Shown in pieces: positions 16,257 through 25,398 of a DNA stretch of 64,000 nt. A program made the position numbers and the translations under genes. Every line of letters starts with the position of its first letter. Positions within the stretch are counted from its first letter, which is position 1. The notes under the pieces are model-generated. The model worked only from the letters and a program-made list of their open reading frames with translations. It made no database searches and was not told where the DNA came from. The stretch comes from Thiodiazotropha sp050291245 (GTDB taxonomy: Bacteria > Pseudomonadota > Gammaproteobacteria > Chromatiales > Chromatiaceae): assembly GCA_050291245.1 (NCBI GenBank), contig JBNKJP010000020.1, positions 1-64,000 on the forward strand, read 5' to 3'.

Positions 16257-19200
16257 ATGAATTCGGTGACAATACTGATCGTCTCGTTGCTGTTACAGAT
16301 CGTGGCGGTCTACTTTGCCTTGCGCCTGATTCGGATTACGGATCGGCGTCTGGTCTGGAGTCTGATCGCGGCCGCCATAGCTCTGATGGCGGTGCGTAGG
16401 GGCATTACTCTCGGTCAGCTGTTTCTGTCCGAAGGTGCGGCCCTGCCCAATTTGTCAGCGGAGTTGGTCGCCCTGATGATTTCGATTTTAATGGTCGTCG
16501 GAATCGAGCGTATTACCCCCATCATCACCCATCTTCAGGCCGATTCCCGCAGACTCTCAGAGAGTGAAACCCGTTATCGGCTGATGTTCGAAAATTCTCC
16601 GGTACCGACCTGGGAAGAGGATCTCTCCGCAGTCAAAAGACTGTTCGATCGATTACGTTACCAAGGGGTCGTCGATCTCGAGAGCCAACTAAAAAGCCAT
16701 CCGCAACTGCTTAAACAATGTCTGAGATTGATCAAGATCGTTGATGTGAACCGGGCTGCGATAACGCTGCTCCGGGCCGAGTCCCGAGAAGTGCTGATGA
16801 CCGGGCTGAGCAAGGCCTTCACCCCGGAGACCTATGTGATCATTCGTGAGGAGCTCATCGATCTTTGGCAGGGCCGAACGAAGGTGAGTCGGGACGCCGA
16901 GGTTAAGACCCTGGACGGTGAGCTGATCTACGTCTCTATCGAGTTTGCGGTTTGTCCGGGATTCGAGAAGTCTCTCTCGCGAGTTTATATCTCCATGGTC
17001 GACATCAGCGAGCGCAGGCGGGTGGAACAGGCACTGCAGTTGCAGGAGCAGGAATTCCGCACCCTGGTCGAGCACAGCCCCAATCTGATCGTGCGCTACG
17101 ATACGGCCTTTCACCGTACCTATGTGAATCCTGCCTGGGAGAAGGCCAGTGGACTGCATGCCGAGGAAGTGATCAACGTCCCGGCCGGCGAAATCCCCAG
17201 GGTTCCGCAGCCGGTCAATCCGCAATACCAGGCGGCCCTGCAGCGGGCGTTGATGAGTGGAACAAGACAAGCGGTCGAATTCAGCTGGACCAACGCCGAA
17301 GGCAAGTCCCTGTATCTGCAGTACACGGTCATACCGGAGTTCGATGCGAAGGGGAACACGGTCAGTCTGATGGGGATCGGGCATGATATCACCGCCCTCA
17401 AGCAGGCCGAGCAGGAACGCCGGATTCATACGGAATTCCTGGCTGATATGGACCGGATCAATCGCATCATCCAAACCTCCGGCGAGCTCGACACGCTGAT
17501 GCGGAAAAGCCTGCTTGAGGCACTGGAGATATTCGAGTGTGATCGGGCGATCCTGGTCTATCCCTGTGATCCGAACAGTCCGACCTGGCGCGTACCGATG
17601 GAGTGCAGTAAAGCCTTGTGGCCGGGGGAGGGCTTCGAAAGTGAGGAGCGGGCCATGTCGGAAGAGCTGGCGAGCCTGAGTCGCTGGTTTCTGGAACAGG
17701 ATCATTGCCAACAGATGGGTAAGGGGACCTTACACCCCATTCCCATCGAGCTTCAGGCACAGTGTGAGGAGTCCGGTTTATGCATGGCGCTGCATCCAAA
17801 AAATGATAAACCCTGGGGTTTGATGATATTCCGTTGTCAGACTGAATCCGTCTGGCGAGATGAGGAAATGAACCGGTTTGAAGAGGTTGGCAGTCGCCTG
17901 AGCGATGGTTTAAGCAGTCTGCTGGTGTTGCGGGATCTGCGCGAGAGCGAGGCACGCTATCGGCGTGTTTTCGATACGGCCCGTGAAGGGATCTGGGGGC
18001 TGGACGAGCAATTTATCACCTCGTTTGTCAATGCCCACATGGCTGAAATGCTCGGTTGCACCCGCGAGGAGATGTTGGGGCGACCCGTTTCGGATTTCCT
18101 CTTCCCGGAGGATCTTCCCGAACATGAGCAGAAAATCCTCAATCGCAAACTGCATCTGGCGGAATCCTATGAGCGACGTTTGCGCCGCAAGGATGGGGCG
18201 ACCTGTTGGGCGCTGATCTCCGCGACCCCGGTGGTGGACGATTCGGGAGGGTTCAGAGGCTCCTTTGCCATGGTGACCGACATCACGCAACGCAAGCGCA
18301 CGGATCAGGTACTGCATCAACGGGAACGGTTCTTTCAGTCGCTGTTGAGACTCTCCCGTCGTCTGGAACAGGCCCAGAGCAGCGGCGATGTGGTTGCCGT
18401 GGCACAGGATGAAGTGGCGTTGATGCTCGATTTCCGGTTTATGGCGATCTATCTGTTGTGTGACGACAAAAGCTGTTTTCAGGTGCTTGACAAAGCTGGC
18501 ACGATAAGCGACGCGATCGCTAAGAACTCGGTGCGCTTGCCGATCGCGGGGGATCCGCTGCTCGAGGAGATCGCCCGCTCCCAGGAGATCGTAGTGGTGG
18601 AGGATGCCGAAACGGATCCGCGCACGAACAAGGAATGGATGCGTGAAATGGCGTTGCGCACCCTCGTCAATGTTCCCATCTTCCACTCGGATCAACGAAT
18701 CGGCACCATCAGTACCGGAACCTATGGCGACCAGGGCGTGCACCACCTCTCGCGGCCCGAACAGGAATACCTGACCGCTCTGGCGAGTCACATGGCGGTA
18801 ACCCTGGATCGGATCAAGCTGCTTGCGCAACGCCAACAGGCCGAGGCCGAACTGCAGATCGAGTACCAGGGGCTCGACCTGGAAGGGTTGATGCGGGAAG
18901 TGGTTGAGATGTTGCATCTGCGCGCCCGGGAGAAGGGATTGCAAGTCGTGATCGACCAGGATTCGGCATTTCCGCGCTACATTCGCAGCGACGAGGTCCG
19001 GTTGCGCCAGATTCTGGTCAATCTGCTCGGCAATGCGGTGAAATTCACCGAACAGGGCGGGGTGATTCTGCGTGTGAGTGTCAGTGCGAATGCTCAACAG
19101 CCTCTGCGACTCGAGATCGAAGACACCGGACCGGGTATCGACGCCGCGGATCAGGCGCGGCTGTTTCAGCCCTTCGTGCGGATCGGTGGTGGGAGCGGCG

Positions 19201-19367
19201 GACTCGGGCTTTCCATTGTGCAGCAGTATGTGCATATGATGGGCGGCGTGGTGCAGGTGGAGAGCGAGCCGGGAAAGGGGTCGTTGTTTCGGGTCGAACT
19301 GCCCCTGGAACCGGTCGCACCCTCGGACCTGAGGGTGTCGACGGAGGCCGGGATCCGGGAGGCTTAA
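16257..19367 (+). CDS. Multi-PAS/GAF sensor protein with histidine-kinase ATPase domain but no H-box
   Basis: 1036 residues; a GTG precedes the ATG in frame. Three transmembrane helices lie in the first 90 residues. Then PAS (about 100-250), PAS (260-380), GAF (390-550), PAS (560-680), GAF (690-860) and a GHKL ATPase domain (870-1020): N-box QILVNLLGNAVKFTEQ, G1 DTGPGID, G2 SGGLGLSI. The DHp/HisKA region with its phospho-acceptor histidine, expected between RQQAEAEL and LDLEGLMREVVEML, is missing without a frame break. The protein also stops right after the ATPase domain, where homologous hybrid kinases continue into receiver domains. It may be decaying, or act by dimerising with another kinase. 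Confidence 0.88.
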   Translation: MNSVTILIVSLLLQIVAVYFALRLIRITDRRLVWSLIAAAIALMAVRRGITLGQLFLSEGAALPNLSAELVALMISILMVVGIERITPIITHLQADSRRLSESETRYRLMFENSPVPTWEEDLSAVKRLFDRLRYQGVVDLESQLKSHPQLLKQCLRLIKIVDVNRAAITLLRAESREVLMTGLSKAFTPETYVIIREELIDLWQGRTKVSRDAEVKTLDGELIYVSIEFAVCPGFEKSLSRVYISMVDISERRRVEQALQLQEQEFRTLVEHSPNLIVRYDTAFHRTYVNPAWEKASGLHAEEVINVPAGEIPRVPQPVNPQYQAALQRALMSGTRQAVEFSWTNAEGKSLYLQYTVIPEFDAKGNTVSLMGIGHDITALKQAEQERRIHTEFLADMDRINRIIQTSGELDTLMRKSLLEALEIFECDRAILVYPCDPNSPTWRVPMECSKALWPGEGFESEERAMSEELASLSRWFLEQDHCQQMGKGTLHPIPIELQAQCEESGLCMALHPKNDKPWGLMIFRCQTESVWRDEEMNRFEEVGSRLSDGLSSLLVLRDLRESEARYRRVFDTAREGIWGLDEQFITSFVNAHMAEMLGCTREEMLGRPVSDFLFPEDLPEHEQKILNRKLHLAESYERRLRRKDGATCWALISATPVVDDSGGFRGSFAMVTDITQRKRTDQVLHQRERFFQSLLRLSRRLEQAQSSGDVVAVAQDEVALMLDFRFMAIYLLCDDKSCFQVLDKAGTISDAIAKNSVRLPIAGDPLLEEIARSQEIVVVEDAETDPRTNKEWMREMALRTLVNVPIFHSDQRIGTISTGTYGDQGVHHLSRPEQEYLTALASHMAVTLDRIKLLAQRQQAEAELQIEYQGLDLEGLMREVVEMLHLRAREKGLQVVIDQDSAFPRYIRSDEVRLRQILVNLLGNAVKFTEQGGVILRVSVSANAQQPLRLEIEDTGPGIDAADQARLFQPFVRIGGGSGGLGLSIVQQYVHMMGGVVQVESEPGKGSLFRVELPLEPVAPSDLRVSTEAGIREA

Positions 19368-19504
19368 CGGTATGCTATTCCTGGATTTCGTCCTTCGCGC
19401 CCCAGCCTGCTGCGTGAGCACCCATCTGAAAGTAACGGGGCGCATTCATCAAGCGGAAGCGATCGTGTAAGTCAGCGTGTGAGGCTATCAAGACCGAATG
19501 TTCT

Positions 19505-19535
19505 CGTTCCCACGCAGAGCGTGGGAGGGAGTTGA
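19505..19535. repeat. Half copy of the CCCACGC/GCGTGGG palindromic repeat
   Basis: Contains TCGTTCCCACGCAGAGCGTGGG, split as GTTCCCACGC and GCGTGGG around AGA. This is one arm of the paired palindrome seen complete at 31924-32038 and 41102-41216. It lies in the 256-bp gap between the sensor gene and gspD, where no gene or terminator is otherwise visible. Confidence 0.75.
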
Positions 19536-19623
19536 GTGACTGAGTTAAGGTCCGTAAAGAGTGCATCCCTGCAGCATGTACACGGGCAAATCCACGGTGA
19601 CCCGGTAGCGTATTCCCGCTAAA

Positions 19624-21834
19624 ATGCCCCTTTTCGAGTGGCCGGTATCTTCGGGCCAACCTACCACGAGACAGAAGTTGACCAGGCAATTCCTCCCCAT
19701 CCTGCTGTTGGCCCTGACCACGGGCTGTACCAGTTTGAACGATTCCCGTGATGGTGACTCCGCGGGAGCCGCGCCCGCCCTGCCACCCGGACACATCATT
19801 CCGGGCTTGTCCGCCAAAGACAGTGTCGATGCCGGCTTCGCCGAGCCGCAACGGACAGCGCCTGAAGCGGCTGAGGTGGCCAATCGGCCCGATCTGCATT
19901 TCGGAACCGGGGATTTCGTCCGTCTTCAGGGGCGGGCCGGCGAATCCGCCGTGAGATCGGGTGCGAAGGGTGACATCACCCTCAATTTTGAACAGGCGGA
20001 CCTGCGCGAAGTAATCCAGACCGTGCTCGGTGAACTGCTCAAGACAAGCTACATCCTCGATCCCGGCGTCAAAGGCAAGGTTACCATTCAGACCGGTAGC
20101 CCACTCAGGCGCGAGGATCTCCTGCCTACCCTTGAGACTTTGCTGGCCATGAACGGAGCAGCCCTGGTACAGGATGGGGATCTCTATCGGGTCCTGCCCC
20201 TGAACAAGGCGATACAGGGTCAGCCGGTGCCCCAGTTAGCTGACGCGAAGCGTCCGCTGCCCTCCGGTTATTCACTCCAGGTGGTACCCCTGAACTATAT
20301 CGGCGCTCATGAGATGGCCGAGATCCTGCAACCGTTGACTCCCAAGGGGGGCATTGTTCGGGTCGATGGCGCGCGTAATCTGCTGGTGCTGGCCGGTACC
20401 GGCGGCGAGATGGCCGGATTACTCGAAACCATCCAACTGTTTGATGTGGACTGGATCAAGGGGCTTTCGGTGGGTTTCTTTCCCCTCAAGCACATCAAGG
20501 CGTCGGTGATGATCAAGGAGCTGCAGGCCATCGTCGGCAGTGTGGAGAACAACCCCCTGCAGGGGATGTTTCGCATCGTCCCGGTGGAGGAGGCCAACGG
20601 CATCCTGGTGGTGACCCCCCAGAAGCGCTATCTGCAGACCGCCGCCGAGTGGATACCCCGGCTAGACCGGATCGAGTCCCAGGAGATGGGAACCCGCCGG
20701 CGCCTCTACGTTTATCAGGTGCAGAACGGTGATGCCCAGGATTTGGCGGGCCTGCTGCAACAACTCTACGCCACCTCCGGCACCACATCCCAGACCAAGA
20801 CGGCCAAGGTGGCCCCGGGTAAAACCGTCGAGACCCTGAGTAGCAGCACTCAGAGCGATGGGGTTACCACGACTACAACGGGAGTCCAGGCGGCCAACCT
20901 GAAGCTCTCCAGCTCGACCAGTGAATATGCCCAGGGGGAGGTTCGGGTAGTGGCGGATATCAAGCACAACTCCCTGGTGATCACCGCCACCCCGGACGAG
21001 TACGCCACCATCAGTAGCGCCCTGGAACGGCTCGATGTACGTCAATTGCAGGTGATGGTTGAAGCAACAATCATCGAAGTGTCATTGGAAGGCAGTTTGG
21101 AATACGGACTTCAATGGGCATTTAATACCAGTGTCAGCGGCAATAACTATCCGGGGTCCGGTACCTTGGATCTTGATAGCGGAAGTGGTCTGAACGGTAT
21201 ATTACCGGGGTTCAATTTCTCGATCTTGACCGCGGCAAATGATGTGCGTGCTGTTCTGAGTGCATTGGCAAAAGACTCCCTGATTCGCGTTCTGTCATCT
21301 CCCTCTGTGATGGTGCTTGATAATGAAACGGCGACGATACAGGTCGGAGATGAGGTGCCGATTGTCAATCGACAATCTCAGTCTACGGACACTTCGGACT
21401 CAAGTATTATCAATAGCATCAGCTACCGAGACACCGGTGTACTGTTAGAAGTGACGCCAAGAGTGAATCCTGGGGGGTTGGTGACGATGGAAGTTAAACA
21501 GGAAGTAAGCGCAGCTTCGACCACTACTTCATCAACGGTTAATTCACCGACAATATCAACACGTAAAATAGATAGTACTGTGTCTGTTAGGAACGGAGAA
21601 GCATTGGTACTCGGAGGTTTGATTAAAGATCACGACTCTGATGTAAAAGCGGGCCTGCCTTTTCTGAGTAAAATACCAATTTTAGGGTGGTTATTTGGTC
21701 AAACGACGAAATCCAGCAATAGAACTGAATTGGTGGTCGTGTTGGTTCCAACGGTTATTGATGGCTCAGATGATATTAGGGGCGTAGTTGAATCGTTTCG
21801 AGAGAAATTGAATGGATTGAAGGGTAGTTTTTAA
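19624..21834 (+). CDS. gspD: Type II secretion secretin GspD, mosaic composition
   Basis: 736 residues. The lipobox LALTTGC near residue 35 marks an outer-membrane lipoprotein; a TTG at 19678, giving a compact signal sequence, is an alternative start. N0 domain at about 115-190 (ITLNFEQADLREVIQTVLGE), N1-N3 at 210-480 (VVPLNYIGAHEMAEIL, FFPLKHIKASVMIKEL), secretin barrel at 490-715 (VEATIIEVSLEGSLEYG, VLSSPSVMVLDNETATIQVG, LVLGGLIKD, PILGWLFG). The expected gspE, F, G and following genes are absent; the next gene is comM on the other strand. GC content falls sharply from about 21055 onward, within the secretin domain, suggesting recombination with foreign DNA. Confidence 0.92.
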   Translation: MPLFEWPVSSGQPTTRQKLTRQFLPILLLALTTGCTSLNDSRDGDSAGAAPALPPGHIIPGLSAKDSVDAGFAEPQRTAPEAAEVANRPDLHFGTGDFVRLQGRAGESAVRSGAKGDITLNFEQADLREVIQTVLGELLKTSYILDPGVKGKVTIQTGSPLRREDLLPTLETLLAMNGAALVQDGDLYRVLPLNKAIQGQPVPQLADAKRPLPSGYSLQVVPLNYIGAHEMAEILQPLTPKGGIVRVDGARNLLVLAGTGGEMAGLLETIQLFDVDWIKGLSVGFFPLKHIKASVMIKELQAIVGSVENNPLQGMFRIVPVEEANGILVVTPQKRYLQTAAEWIPRLDRIESQEMGTRRRLYVYQVQNGDAQDLAGLLQQLYATSGTTSQTKTAKVAPGKTVETLSSSTQSDGVTTTTTGVQAANLKLSSSTSEYAQGEVRVVADIKHNSLVITATPDEYATISSALERLDVRQLQVMVEATIIEVSLEGSLEYGLQWAFNTSVSGNNYPGSGTLDLDSGSGLNGILPGFNFSILTAANDVRAVLSALAKDSLIRVLSSPSVMVLDNETATIQVGDEVPIVNRQSQSTDTSDSSIINSISYRDTGVLLEVTPRVNPGGLVTMEVKQEVSAASTTTSSTVNSPTISTRKIDSTVSVRNGEALVLGGLIKDHDSDVKAGLPFLSKIPILGWLFGQTTKSSNRTELVVVLVPTVIDGSDDIRGVVESFREKLNGLKGSF

Positions 21835-21899
21835 GCACCGAGTTTTTGATCCGATGGGGGGAGCAATAACTTGCGCTATGTGTTGTTACTATTTGGTAT

Positions 21900-22001
21900 C
21901 AGATGGGTGCCCGCGTAGCGGGCTGGGGCGCTCAGGATGGTATCCGGGAATATCGCTCCGTCAGGCATTCTGGATCCCTGCATACGCCGGGATGACGGTA
22001 T
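21900..22001. repeat. Intergenic palindromes downstream of gspD
   Basis: GCCCGC at 21909-21914 and GCGGGC at 21918-21923 form a tight hairpin without a T-run. Around 21969-21999 the segment GGATCCCTGCATACGCCGGG resembles the dispersed GGAATGACG-type repeat, as at 6160-6195. No gene is seen between 21835 and 22034. Confidence 0.4.
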
Positions 22002-22034
22002 CAAGTCAACGCTCTAACTCGTGACATGCGCTTT

Positions 22035-23558
22035 TCACGAGAATCCCTGAGGATGCCGATCCAGCCGACGATAGCCGATCGCCTCGCTGACATGGCGAGG
22101 GTCAATCGCCTCACATCCCTCAAGATCCGCGATGGTGCGGGCGACTTTGACAATCCGGTGATAGGCGCGCAGGGACAGCCCAAGCTGTTCGATGGCCCGT
22201 TGCAACAGGGCGTTGCCGGACTTATCCAGGGGGATGAATCGATCGATCTCCGAGCCGGACAGGGCCTGGTTGGTCTTGCCCTGTCTGCGCAGTTGCAACT
22301 CCCGGGCCGACACGACCCGCTCCCGCACCCGGGCGCTGTTCTCCGGCATGGCCCGGGTCTGCTCTGATCCGAGCCGGATGGGTTGCCGGGGGACCTCCAC
22401 ATGCAGGTCGATCCGGTCCAGCAACGGACCGGAGATGCGGCTGCGGTAGCGGCGGATCTGTTCCAGGGTGCACTGACAGCGCGTACTGCCATCCCCCAGA
22501 TGTCCGCAGGGACAGGGATTCATGGCGGCGATCAATTGAAACCGCGCCGGATAGTCCGCCTGCTGGCTGGCCCGTGAGATGGTGATCTGGCCATTCTCCA
22601 AGGGTTCGCGTAGCACCTCCAACACCCTGCGATCGAATTCCGGCAGTTCGTCCAGGAACAACACCCCATGATGGGCCAGGGAGATTTCCCCGGGTTTCGG
22701 ATGGCTTCCGCCACCGACCAGGGCAACCGCGGATGCGGTGTGGTGAGGGGCGCGAAAGGGCCGCTGCCGCCAGTTCGCAACCGCGTTGGATGTGGAACTC
22801 GCCACGGAACGAATCGCCGCGCTCTCCAGCGCCTCCTGATCCGTCATCGGGGGAAGAATCCCGGGCAGACGGGATGCGAGCATCGATTTGCCCGTACCGG
22901 GCGGGCCGATATAGAGCAGCGAATGACTGCCCGCGGCACACACCTCCAGGGCCCTGCGGGCCTGAGGCTGTCCCAGCACATCCGCCATGTCCGGATGCTG
23001 GCCGTCGGAGTCTTTGGATTGGGGGGGTGTGGGTCGGTTCAGGGGTTTGACACCCTTGAGATGGGCGCAAACCCGGAGCAGATGATCCGCCGCAAAACAC
23101 TCCAGTTGGCTCACCAGCAGGGCCTCTTCCACATTGGTCTGGGGCAGCAGCAGGGTGCGGGCGGCCTGTTTGCAGGCCAGGGCCGCGGGTAATACCCCGG
23201 TCACCGGGCGCAGCTCTCCCGACAGGGCCAGTTCGCCGAAAAACTCATACTGCCCCAGGCACTCTTTGGGCAACTGTCCCGATGCCGCAAGTATGCCAAG
23301 GGCTATCGGCAGGTCGAAGCGTCCCCCCTCTTTTGGCAGGTCGGCGGGTGCGAGATTGATGGTGATGCGGCGCGCGGGGAATTCGAACTGACTGTTGAGC
23401 AGCGCCCCTCTGACCCGATCCTTGCTTTCCCGCACCGCGAGTTCCGGCAGTCCGACAATGGACAGGGCGGGCAGGCCGTTGGCCAGGTGAACCTCAACGG
23501 TGACCAGGGGCGCATGGATGCCGGCCTGGGCGCGGGAATAGAGAATGGCGAGTGACAT
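22035..23558 (-). CDS. comM: ComM/YifB-family AAA ATPase (Mg-chelatase-like)
   Basis: 507 residues. The N-terminal 1-170 is a Lon-protease-like fold (LAILYSRAQAGIHAPLV, LPALSIVGLPELAVRES, GRFDLPIALGIL). The AAA core has Walker A GPPGTGKSMLASRLPGILPP, Walker B GVLFLDELPEF and the C-terminal Mg-chelatase domain with a cysteine cluster (NPCPCGHLGDGSTRCQC). ComM-type helicases promote branch migration when incoming single-stranded DNA recombines during natural transformation. The gene follows ubiK on the same strand, a frequent arrangement. Confidence 0.96.
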   Translation of the reverse strand: MSLAILYSRAQAGIHAPLVTVEVHLANGLPALSIVGLPELAVRESKDRVRGALLNSQFEFPARRITINLAPADLPKEGGRFDLPIALGILAASGQLPKECLGQYEFFGELALSGELRPVTGVLPAALACKQAARTLLLPQTNVEEALLVSQLECFAADHLLRVCAHLKGVKPLNRPTPPQSKDSDGQHPDMADVLGQPQARRALEVCAAGSHSLLYIGPPGTGKSMLASRLPGILPPMTDQEALESAAIRSVASSTSNAVANWRQRPFRAPHHTASAVALVGGGSHPKPGEISLAHHGVLFLDELPEFDRRVLEVLREPLENGQITISRASQQADYPARFQLIAAMNPCPCGHLGDGSTRCQCTLEQIRRYRSRISGPLLDRIDLHVEVPRQPIRLGSEQTRAMPENSARVRERVVSARELQLRRQGKTNQALSGSEIDRFIPLDKSGNALLQRAIEQLGLSLRAYHRIVKVARTIADLEGCEAIDPRHVSEAIGYRRLDRHPQGFS

Positions 23559-23655
23559 GGGGTCCTTCCCTGGTCAATGGTTATGCGGTTGTGAGGGGTG
23601 ATCCCTGTTGTCGGATGGTCGGTTGTGGACCACTGAAAGGGCCAGAATCGACCCT

Positions 23656-23901
23656 TCAGGATTGTTGCGATTCCAGCGTTTTGAGGCGCTGCTCGAGGCG
23701 TTCCAGCTTCTCTCGTGTACGGGATAATACAGCCGCCTGCACTTCAAACTCCTCCCGGGTCACCAGATCCAGCCGGGCAAGACCGGCTTCCAACCCGGCC
23801 CGCAGGGTCTTGCGAACATCGCCTTGCAGGGCCTGGATGCCGCTGGGCAGGGAGCCTGAAAGCCGTTCCGTCAGTTCGTCGATCAATTTGGTGTCAATCA
23901 T
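23656..23901 (-). CDS. ubiK: Ubiquinone biosynthesis accessory factor UbiK
   Basis: 81 residues from the internal ATG at 23901 (MIDTKLIDELTERL); the longer frame adds 27 residues of no merit. BMFP-type protein: an amphipathic N-terminal helix, then a C-terminal coiled coil from VTREEFEVQAAVLSRTREKL to the end. UbiK binds UbiJ and supports the soluble Ubi complex in aerobic ubiquinone synthesis; ubiJ, ubiE and ubiB are present at 43-46 kb. Confidence 0.93.
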   Translation of the reverse strand: MIDTKLIDELTERLSGSLPSGIQALQGDVRKTLRAGLEAGLARLDLVTREEFEVQAAVLSRTREKLERLEQRLKTLESQQS

Positions 23902-24036
23902 GGGCAGACAATAGCCAGTGTGGACCGGCTTGTCCAGCGTCCGATACCCGCCCCGGAGTGTCTCAAACACACAACATTTCACCAGGGTGTCGTGTGGATC
24001 GCACTGAGCTGTGATTCAGTTCGCGTTTTGAATTAA

Positions 24037-24053
24037 TGCACCAAATGGGTGCG
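24037..24053 (+). promoter_or_regulatory. NtrC (NRI)-like binding site upstream of torF-glnK-amtB
   Basis: TGCACCAAATGGGTGCG matches the E. coli glnA NtrC site (TGCACCAAAATGGTGCA) at 14 of 17 positions. Two further GGTGC half-sites follow at about 24058-24073. The site lies 227-243 bp before the porin start, in the 378-bp gap with no gene. A GGCACGG element at 24093-24099 resembles a sigma-54 -24 box, but the matching GC at -12 is replaced by T's, so the promoter itself is not certain. Confidence 0.6.
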
Positions 24054-24279
24054 TCAAGGTGGTGCGAAGGTGCAAATCGTGTCTCCAAATAAGGCACGGA
24101 GTTTTTTTTAGATCTCTATGTATCCTGGGAAAAATATAAAATACTCTTATATATCAGTTGGTTGAGTCTGTTGGCATGAAGTCTGATAAGACAAACCGTA
24201 CATTCGGCTCAAAGTAGCGAAGAGCTGAAATAAAAAATTCATTTTCGACTGACTGATATTTTTTAGAGGAAACAAAACC

Positions 24280-24960
24280 ATGAAGATGAACAAACTCGCT
24301 CTGGCCTGTGGTATTGCAATGCTGGGGTTGTCATCCGTAGCAACCGCTGAGATCAGCGCCAACATCGGGGTAACCAGTAACTATGTGTGGCGCGGCCTGA
24401 CTCAGGCCGGCAACGGCACCTCTTTCTCCGGCGGTATCGATTATTCCCACGGCTCCGGTCTCTACGCGGGTACCTGGATGGCCCAGGCCTGGGATGACTA
24501 TGAGTTGGATCTCTATGGTGGATTCGCCGGTGAACTCGCTGATTTCGGCTATGACGCGGGTCTGATTTATTACACCTATTCGAAGGATACCGATTCGAAC
24601 TTTTCCGAGATCTACTTGAACGGCAGTTGGAAATTTCTCTCCGCCGGTTTTGCCTATGCACTCACGGCCGAGGATGCGGTTGAAGCGGTAGAGGAAGACC
24701 TCTACTTCTATGTCGGCGCCAGCTACGACCTGCCTGAGGACTTCTCAGTCGGCCTGACCGTCGGTTTTGTCAACACCGATGGCAACGGGGACGACGACGG
24801 GGAAGACTACAACCACTATCAAATTGATCTCACCAAGTCGACGGAATCCTTTGGTGATGTGACATTCAGTCTTTCAGACACCGATTTGGATGGCAGCTCT
24901 GATGTGGGTGGTGAAGACGCGGATATGCGTTTCTTCGTCTCCTGGGCGAAAGAGTTCTAA
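24280..24960 (+). CDS. TorF-family putative porin
   Basis: 226 residues with a signal peptide ending at VATAEISA. The mature N-terminus NIGVTSNYVWRGLTQ and the repeated short beta-strand pattern with a final aromatic, FFVSWAKEF, are those of the TorF/Gcw_chp family (TIGR02001) of outer-membrane beta-barrels. The ribosome site AGAGGA lies 9 bases before the ATG. It precedes glnK and amtB by less than 100 bp and shares their NtrC-like upstream site, so it may let ammonium or another nitrogen compound pass the outer membrane. That role is inferred from the neighbours. Confidence 0.9.
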   Translation: MKMNKLALACGIAMLGLSSVATAEISANIGVTSNYVWRGLTQAGNGTSFSGGIDYSHGSGLYAGTWMAQAWDDYELDLYGGFAGELADFGYDAGLIYYTYSKDTDSNFSEIYLNGSWKFLSAGFAYALTAEDAVEAVEEDLYFYVGASYDLPEDFSVGLTVGFVNTDGNGDDDGEDYNHYQIDLTKSTESFGDVTFSLSDTDLDGSSDVGGEDADMRFFVSWAKEF

Positions 24961-24989
24961 GTAACACTCGAGGCGATTTATTCATGCAT

Positions 24990-25010
24990 GTCCGTCCTGC
25001 TAGGACGGAC
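24990..25010 (+). promoter_or_regulatory. Intercistronic hairpin between torF and glnK
   Basis: GTCCGTCCT at 24990-24998 and AGGACGGAC at 25002-25010 form a perfect 9-bp stem with a 3-base loop. No T-run follows, so it is not a simple terminator; it may mark an mRNA processing or stabilising site, or partial attenuation before the glnK ribosome site GAGGAG at 25018-25023. Confidence 0.7.
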
Positions 25011-25030
25011 AGAGATTGAGGAGTAACAGA

Positions 25031-25369
25031 ATGAAGATGATTTCTGCAATCATCAAGCCGTTCAAGCTTGATGATGTCCGAGAGGCACTGTCGGATGTTG
25101 GAGTGGCCGGTATCACGGTGACCGAAGTAAAAGGCTTCGGTCGTCAAAAAGGTCACACCGAACTCTATCGCGGTGCGGAATATGTGGTCGATTTTCTGCC
25201 CAAGATCAAAGTCGAGATTGCGGTGGACGACGGCATCGTCGACCAAGTGGTCGAAGCGATCTCCAATTCTGCCAAAACCGGCAAGATTGGCGATGGCAAG
25301 ATCTTTGTCACCCCGCTTGAACAGGTAGTCCGTGTGCGTACTGGCGAAACCGGTTCTGAAGCTTTGTAA
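25031..25369 (+). CDS. glnK: Nitrogen regulatory protein P-II (GlnK)
   Basis: 112 residues from the ATG at 25031 (MKMISAIIKPFKLDDVREAL). The T-loop with the uridylylation tyrosine is in TELYRGAEYVVDFLPK, and the ATP-binding B- and C-loops are KTGKIGDGKIFV and VRVRTGETG. P-II proteins read 2-oxoglutarate and ATP/ADP and are modified under nitrogen limitation. The direct linkage to amtB (29 bp between them) identifies it as the GlnK type, which plugs AmtB when ammonium is plentiful. Confidence 0.96.
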   Translation: MKMISAIIKPFKLDDVREALSDVGVAGITVTEVKGFGRQKGHTELYRGAEYVVDFLPKIKVEIAVDDGIVDQVVEAISNSAKTGKIGDGKIFVTPLEQVVRVRTGETGSEAL

Positions 25370-25398
25370 CCGTCTGGTAATTCAATCTGGAGAGTATC

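Noticed and set aside
17910..19445. 511-codon minus-strand frame opposite the sensor kinase
   Set aside because: Antisense shadow of a GC-rich gene; no recognisable domain.
24093..24110. Sigma-54 promoter before torF
   Set aside because: The -24-like GGCACGG is present, but the essential GC at -12 is replaced by T's; kept only as a note to the NtrC site.
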